Below, in pieces: positions 57,970-64,000 of a stretch of 64,000 nucleotides of DNA. The notes under the pieces were generated by a model. That model had not been told where the DNA came from, made no database searches, and saw only the letters and a program-made list of their open reading frames with translations. The stretch is taken from contig OX442415.1 of assembly GCA_949361645.1 (NCBI GenBank), positions 14,752,986 to 14,816,985 on the forward strand. The letters run 5' to 3'. How positions within the stretch are numbered: position 1 is the stretch's first letter; the number at the start of each line of letters is the position of its first letter. The DNA is from Spongilla lacustris. Taxonomy: Eukaryota; Porifera; Demospongiae; Spongillida; Spongillidae. A program made the position numbers and the translations under genes.

Positions 57970-60115
57970 TTTATCTCTCTCTCTCTCTCTTCAGACCAAC
58001 GCTAGGCACCCAGTTAGCAACGTGAAGAGGATTGTCACAGGAGGGGGAGACAGCTTGGTGAAGATATGGAGGTGTGTGGGTGTGGTGTGTGGAGGTTGTG
58101 AGAGTGGGTATGTGTGTATGTGAGTGTGAAGTTTATGTATGACCGTTTGATTGTCTGCCCTACACACACACATACACATGCACACACACACATACACATA
58201 CACATGCACACACACATACACATGCACACACACATGCACACACACACATACACATGCACACACACACATGCATATGCACACACACACATGCACATGCACA
58301 TGCACACACACACATCCACACTCTCCCAGGGAGGAGAATGATAACTGGATTATGGAGGACAAGCTGGAAGCTCACACGGACTGGGTCAGGGATGTGGCCT
58401 GGGCACCCAGTGTGGGTCTCCCCACGAGCAGGATAGCCAGCTGCTCCCAGGTAAGGAGCTCATAAGAAGGGTCCCGACAAGGCAAGGTGACATCATGCAT
58501 GATATGGCTTCTAAAACTATCTGCCAAACTTGGAGGCCAAAAAAAACTTCTGAATTGTGTTGTGAAAGCAATACTATAGTCCAATAGCATGGGTGCCCAG
58601 GCCTCTCCTATCAGTCCAATCCAATACAGTGCCTGTTCCTGAGTGAAAAGTCATACCTTGCAAGAGCGAAAAATAAGATTCGTCATGGAGTTGGGAAAAC
58701 TGAATGATGAATATTTTTCGCTCTTGGGTGGCAAGCCCAGTGCCCAGGATTCTCCTATCAGTCCAATTGCATGTTTACCCAGGCCCGGGGGGTGGGGGGT
58801 TGATGCGGCTCCTCTTAACTGCCAGATAGGTTGGTAACCTTTACCACTATATGTACCTTATGAATGTGTCAGGCATACCCCCTTCCTGTTACTAAACATG
58901 TACATAGCTTTGCTACACTAACTGCACTTCTTATAAATCTTCACCTTCAGGATTGCAAGGTCATTGTTTGGACCAAGGACGAGTCCTCTGGAGAGAACTG
59001 GACACCAAAGGTGGGGGGTACTGGTGGGAGGAGTCATTACATCATAGGGGACGGATAGAGACACTTTCCATGCACAGATATTATAAGGATGGTGCCAAAT
59101 CACGTATTGTATATTTTTGCACATGCTTCTACTCAAGCATAGAGCTTTTATTGGTGGCCCCCCCCCCCCCTGTGTCATCATTTTCCTCTGATTGCAATGT
59201 TACTTGTACGTGAGGGGGGGAGGGGAGGTTATCCTTTGTGTCACCTGCTCTGCCATCATCACTCCTCTCCCTCCTCCTCCCCCTCCTCCTCCTCCCCCTC
59301 CTCCTCCTCCCCTCCTCCTCCTCCCCCTCCTCCTCCTCCTCCTCCCCCTCCTCCTTCTCCTCCTCCTCCTCCCCCTCCTCCTTCTCCTCCTCCTCCTCCC
59401 CCTCCTCCTCCTCCTCCCCCCTCCTCCCCCCCCCTCCTCCTCCTCCCCCCTCCTCCTCCTCCCCCTCCCTCCTCCCCCTCCCTCCTCCTCCCCCTCCCTC
59501 CTCCCCCTCCCTCCTCCTCCCCCTCCCTCCTCCCCCTCCCTCCTCCCCCTCCCTCCTCCTCCCCCTCCCTCCTCCCCCTCCCCCTCCTCCCCCTCCCTCC
59601 TCCTCCCCCTCCCTCCTCCTCCCCCTCCCTCTCCTCCCCCCTCCCTCCTTCCCCTCCCTCCTCCTCCCCCTCCCTCCTCCCTCCTCCTTCCTCCCCCTCC
59701 TTCCTCCCTCCCCCTCCAATATCAGGTACTCAAAACCTTTTCTGAGGTGGTGTGGCGGGCCAGCTGGTCAGTCACTGGTGACATCCTTGCTGTGTCGGGT
59801 GGAGACAACAAGGTAAGTGTTTGGCCTCTGCTCTGACTTGTACACCACACACCATACACACCACACCATACACACCACATAACACACACCACATAACACA
59901 CACCACATAACACACCATACACACCACATAACACACACCACATAACACACCATACACACACACACCACATAACACACCATACACACACACACCACATAAC
60001 ACACCATACACACACATGCACACCACGTACCTAGGTGACACTATGGAAGGAACAGAAAGGTGGTGAATGGGCTTGTGTCAGCGAAGTCAACAAGACTCAA
60101 CAGGCACAACAGTGA
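55856..60115 (+). CDS. SEC13: SEC13, WD40 scaffold of COPII, nuclear pore and GATOR2
   Basis: Twelve exons with GT-AG borders and consistent phases: 55856-55912, 55983-56098, 56166-56247, 56400-56469, 56605-56694, 56922-56968, 57742-57798, 57995-58071, 58330-58450, 58951-59010, 59726-59812, 60035-60115. Total 945 nt, 314 residues (human is about 322). The protein is an open six-bladed propeller: [20 protein letters not shown] (20-39), [20 protein letters not shown] (59-78), [96 protein letters not shown]. These are SEC13 signatures. It pairs with SEC31 in ER-exit coats and with NUP96/145C in the pore. Introns are full of simple repeats, but every exon is intact. Confidence 0.97.
56365..56397. 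repeat. (CA)n in SEC13 intron 3
   Basis: A short CA microsatellite ending two bases before the CAG acceptor of exon 4. Confidence 0.9.
56735..56918. repeat. CT-rich minisatellite in SEC13 intron 5
   Basis: Repeats of CTCCTTCCCCTCCT-type units form an extended polypyrimidine tract running into the exon 6 acceptor. Confidence 0.9.
57225..57385. repeat. 51-bp tandem repeat, three units
   Basis: Unit TGGTATGCACTGAAGTCAGG followed by GGCTGGGGGGCATCAAGGCT and GCCCATG. It lies in SEC13 intron 6. The apparent frame with [16 protein letters not shown] repeats is an artefact. Confidence 0.88.
57656..57728. repeat. (GT)n microsatellite, about 36 units
   Basis: An uninterrupted GT repeat ending 13 bases before SEC13 exon 7. 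Confidence 0.97.
57880..57994. repeat. (CT)n-(CA)n-(CT)n compound microsatellite
   Basis: Fills the end of SEC13 intron 7 up to the exon 8 acceptor. Confidence 0.95.
58160..58320. repeat. CACACATACACATGCA-type repeat
   Basis: A degenerate CA/CATG repeat in SEC13 intron 8, immediately before the exon 9 acceptor. Confidence 0.93.
59255..59715. repeat. CT-rich minisatellite, about 460 bp, SEC13 intron 10
   Basis: Units of CTCCTCCTCCCC and CCTCCCTCCTCC. Nearly pure pyrimidine on the plus strand, so triplex (H-DNA) formation is plausible. Pro/Ser-rich and Glu/Gly-rich frames are artefacts. Confidence 0.95.
59838..60018. repeat. ACACCACATAACACACC-type tandem repeat, SEC13 intron 11
   Basis: Repeats of CACCACATAACACA and CACACCATACACA lead up to the last exon. 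Confidence 0.93.
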
Positions 60116-63100
60116 ACCACAGATATGCATATGTACAATCATTTATGTAAGACTGGTTCACACACAATTTCTATTCCATTATTTCCCTCTTTCAAAAATA
60201 GCAAATCTTTCTATAAGGGGGTGGATAACACCCCCAATCGTTCAATTGATGACATCATCTTTGAACTGATTCACCATCATAGATAATTATAAACACGATA
60301 TGAACCCACACGAATTATTAAAACGAAATGAAGTAAACCGGCCGCACGCTGTCATTTTAATTCCTTCCTAACCAACCATACCAGTATGTGCATGATATTA
60401 AATATCCATATGCATGTTTTAATAATCCTCTTTCCACTGTTGCAGAACGCCGCTGGGATGAATCACAAAAGCAAAAGTTTTGTATATCCTACCTTGGAGA
60501 CTGACCATAGATGAATGTATCAAAAACCTTTAATGACACTGATGAGATAACATTAAAAAAAAAAAAAAAAGCATTCTCCCGAATATCCATCAAATTCACT
60601 GAAAGCTAAATTTAAAATGATAGTTAGACTGTAATCAAATCTCTGATGTAGCACTAGCAGCTAGTATCAGGAATTCTTGACCGCACCTTCTATACACACG
60701 GAAAGAATTATGCCTTAACGGCTGGATAACGGGGACATTGTCTCACCTAGTTGTCTGGCAAGCAGTTTACAAGCGCTGTCACTTTCGAGTATTGATGTAA
60801 ACTTTTTGAAATTGGCGGGATCCTTTCGTATAGCGACCTGGACTGCTGTCAAAAGTACGGTTGCCTTCCGCGCCCTTGTACCAGCTTCGTTGATCTCTTC
60901 AAATTCGTCGACGCTAGCTTATCAGGCGAGTAGAGTAACACATGGGCGTTATGTCGTGGGGATTGATACAGTCCTTTAAGCGGTCAAACATTTGTGCAAA
61001 CGCAGTCACTTGAGCCATATGAGCAGAGTTTTCCATTAGGAGTCGATCACGCGCACTAGTTGGGCGTAGCCCGACCTTCGCGTATCAACTACAGCATTAA
61101 TTACCTGTTCCTGGTCGTGAAAATAATTATATCAATCGCAGCGACACGTATACGTGCTTGCCATTCTGGATACAATACTGGGACGCAAACACGGTGCAGT
61201 GTGCATTGTCTCAAGCACTCCACTACCCGTCACAAATGAATCAGGGGGAAGGACTATTAAAATGGTATAACTTGACCACAATAGCTCCTACATGCTTTTC
61301 CTTTTAAAGTTTCGTTAAGAAGTAAATTATTCTTGATGGAACTTTTGTAAGGGATTATTCGACCGCAAAAATGAATATATTCTTGTGTGACATGCATGTG
61401 ACATAATTGGAAAGGCGTCGCCGTTAATGAGATATAAACTGAACTGTCGGATTCGTTTAAGCAGCTTGATACGGTGGGAAAGTTACGCTATAAAGAGAAG
61501 CTTGGTATGCTAGGGGTAACCACAGATCCATACAGTACTTTAAGAGACGTTTGGCCGGCCCACAAAGTGTTTTCTTCGAGGCATATCACAAGGGCTGTGT
61601 AAATCATGACAGCTCAACTCCGTAATTGAGGCGCAGAATCTCAACAACCCTACACCGTGTTAGCATGCATGCTTTATATCTCAATACACCCACTAGACAT
61701 CACTACACGTGGATTCGTTCCGTGTTCTATCTTTACAAAAATTGATTCGCTGACAGTTAAAGTCGTTAAATTGCCTTGTCTTGATTGTGTTAAAAAACGA
61801 GGTGAAGTCAAATCAGTCCTATTACATTACATATATTGTCGCTGAACCAATACATTTATATATTCATAAGGTCTATATACAGTACATTGTACAGCGATCG
61901 AAACATTAATATTGCAGATGTTAATAATGCCGGAGACAAGCGACGGCGCGGTGTAGTGTTATTAGGTAGTAGGATTTTTTTTTTTAAATTGCGGTGATAT
62001 GTATATTATACGTCGTTGGAAAGGGCAAAAATCTACATTCCAAAGATACCTTATATTCATTGTAATGCATGCGTTTCGTTGCGAGCACCACGCTATTCGA
62101 AAGATCACAAATGCGAATGTACGTGAATTAATAGGGTACGCGAAACAAAAACTGTCTCGGTTGAGTTTATAATCAGTCAGTATAATTGTATAGAGATATA
62201 AATAAGTGTGCAGCCTTAACCAAAACTTTAAAATACATAGTCTTGCTAATATTATACATAGGGATGCATTGGATTTCGCTTCAATAACAGACAATAAGTA
62301 CCTAACACTTATTTATAAAAAGGAAGATTATTCGGCCAAATATTACCCATATATAACTATATGTAAGGAGTGATTAGAATAATGGTAGATCTACTAACTG
62401 ATATAAATCTACACAAATCACTTGCACATGTATTGTATATAGTGTGGTGTGTTTGATATGTAGCTTTGCATTTAAAATTGTACTAGCAGAGTTTGATTTG
62501 TGTAGAAGGATTCACACAAACTACATGCCCATTATAGCTAGCTATATATAGAGTACATTATTCTCATTCACATACTGACCAAAGATGTTCGAAGTACATG
62601 TAGAAACCAACCGCTATGGAGGCAAAACGTTTAATATTGTAGTTACTTGATGACTTTTCCTAAATGTATCCTTGCTCTTCTGATTTAACTTTTTGTCCAG
62701 CATACCTGACCTGTGTTACCTAAAACTGATTTTACCATCTTATCTTGTTCATCTAGATCTGGTGGGTGAGAGAACACAACCATGCATAGTAGTGTTTTAT
62801 TGATCTTACTTTGAACTTTGCTATCTAAAATCCCACTTTTGTGCTTGTGCCTGCTGGGCTAACTTTATCATTGCATTCGGGTTTTTTTTTTAAAATTATT
62901 TTCTATGTTTATGCACGTAGGAATTTAGTTTTTTTTTCATCAATTATTTACTTTCTGTATGATATGCTTTTTGAAGATACTGTATGGTTTAGCATTTTAA
63001 CACTAGCAAGTACTCAAAGCTTTACTTTGATAACCTAATTTGATGTAATGAACTTCCTTACTTGCACTTTTTCTTAATTTCCTTACATTTAGTGTAGCTA

Positions 63101-63615
63101 GATCTAAGGTTCATTGGTATATAAAGAGTGGGAAGTGTCAGTTTGCATTGGCTACTGTGCAGAGCATTGACTGGTGAAAGTGGATTTTTGAATGTATTTC
63201 TTTGGGATTCATTTAAAGGCAATTCAAATTGCAGTAAGGCATTTTTTATATCAGGAGCTAGAAGGGATCCATCTCACTCACATCTTTTTATATTTAGTCT
63301 TGAGCCTCTTGAGATTAATAACTATCTTTATAGCAACAATTGGCCTGGTTGCGCACATGCGCATCATTCATACATGTAATAATGCCCGCATCAGGGGATA
63401 CATGCATCTAATTAAACATGAATACTTGGCTTGAAAAGAAGGCGGCATGGGCATCATCAAATTGCAAAATTTCAACAATGAGTTAAATCGTCTACTTATT
63501 GCCATTTACAACTTAGTTGATCGAAGGTTGGTGTGTGCAGATATGTGCTTATATGCTTTGTAGACAAAGACCCCAATCAAACCTACTTAGTTCAAATATT
63601 ATATAAGCATGTGTG
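60116..63615. other. Downstream intergenic DNA, no gene recognised
   Basis: The SEC13 3' UTR is presumably at the start; 60220-60620 includes a poly-A run near 60553-60570. A half copy of the GGGCGTAGCCCGACC hairpin family lies at 61059-61076. All open frames are under 112 residues and unrecognised. The region is AT-rich and free of the minisatellites seen elsewhere. Confidence 0.5.
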
Positions 63616-63616
63616 T

Positions 63617-64000
63617 AGGTAGGCGGGGTACTGATGGGAGGAGACACTTTCTATGCACAGTATATTATATGGATGGTGCCAAATCACATTAGCTGTGTTA
63701 CATATGCTTATACTCAAGCATAGAGCTTATATTACCCCCCCCCCCCCCCCCCCGAGTGTGTGATCCATCTGATTATCCGATTGGATCAGTGAGCATTGCA
63801 ATGTTACTTGTACGTGGGGGGGGGGGGGGGGGGGGGGGGGGAGGGGTTACCTTTTGTTTCACTGTGACCTGCTCTGCCATCATTACTCCTTGCTTTCTAT
63901 ATCCTCTTTCCCCTCCCTCCTCCTCCCCTCCCTCCTCCTCCCCTCCCTCCTCCTCCCCTCCCTCCTCCTCCCCTCCCTCCTCCTCCCCTCCCTCCTCCTC
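63617..64000 (+). repeat. Partial duplicate of SEC13 intron 10, continuing past the window
   Basis: GGGTACTGATGGGAGGAG, GACACTTTCTATGCACAG, GATGGTGCCAAATCAC, ACTCAAGCATAGAGCTT, GCAATGTTACTTGTACGTG and CTGCTCTGCCATCATTACTCCT follow in the same order as at 59020-59270, then a matching CTCCTCCCCTCCCTC array. Exon 10 itself is not found upstream. Homopolymer C (about 63735-63753) and G (about 63817-63840) runs are expanded. Confidence 0.88.

Noticed and set aside
57602..58465. Cys/Val and His/Thr repeat frames
   Set aside because: They are translations of GT and CA microsatellites.
59129..59836. Poly-Pro/Ser/Leu and Glu/Gly-rich frames
   Set aside because: They come from the CT-rich array in SEC13 intron 10. 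Only the last part ([20 protein letters not shown]) is real, as SEC13 exon 11.

Overview
This window is animal (metazoan) nuclear DNA. It has spliced genes with short GT-AG introns, orthologues of conserved animal genes, many transposon remnants and very long minisatellites. A marine invertebrate, possibly a sponge, is the best guess. The reasons are the compact introns, the mixture of piggyBac-, Tc1/mariner-, Penelope-, Ty3/gypsy- and RLE-type elements, and a virus-like 2A leader on a Death-domain gene; 2A leaders of this kind are known from sponge and sea-urchin immune-type genes. The phylum is inference.

Layout. 1-2869 is a decayed piggyBac-like element. 3286-4215 (minus) is a small three-exon gene whose first exon ends in a perfect 2A ribosome-skipping motif and whose second exon codes a Death-like domain. 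4586-5446 is a non-autonomous DNA transposon. 6064-9940 (minus) is an eight-exon gene for a 710-residue proline/serine-rich protein, possibly GTSE1-like. 10000-16700 is accessory DNA: foldback elements, degenerate tandem repeats and G/C homopolymers.

16828-55596 (minus) holds two head-to-tail copies of RRP9 (U3 snoRNP 55-kDa WD40 protein). The upstream copy (33947-55596) reconstructs as 14 phase-consistent exons coding 480 residues, with a 14.9-kb intron packed with retroelement remnants. The downstream copy (16828-33554) is a pseudogene with stops, frameshifts, a truncated exon and a missing exon. Comparing the copies exposes several insertions with their empty sites. SEC13 (55856-60115, plus) is divergent from intact RRP9 across about 260 bp and reconstructs as 12 exons coding 314 residues. 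60116-63600 has no gene I recognise. 63620-64000 repeats part of SEC13 intron 10, so SEC13 also has at least a partial second copy.

RRP9 (ribosome biogenesis) and SEC13 (COPII coat, nuclear pore, GATOR2) are housekeeping WD40 genes that probably share a bidirectional promoter. The most unusual feature is the 2A-Death gene. All exon structures were joined by hand from splice signals, reading phase and family resemblance; no transcript evidence was available.
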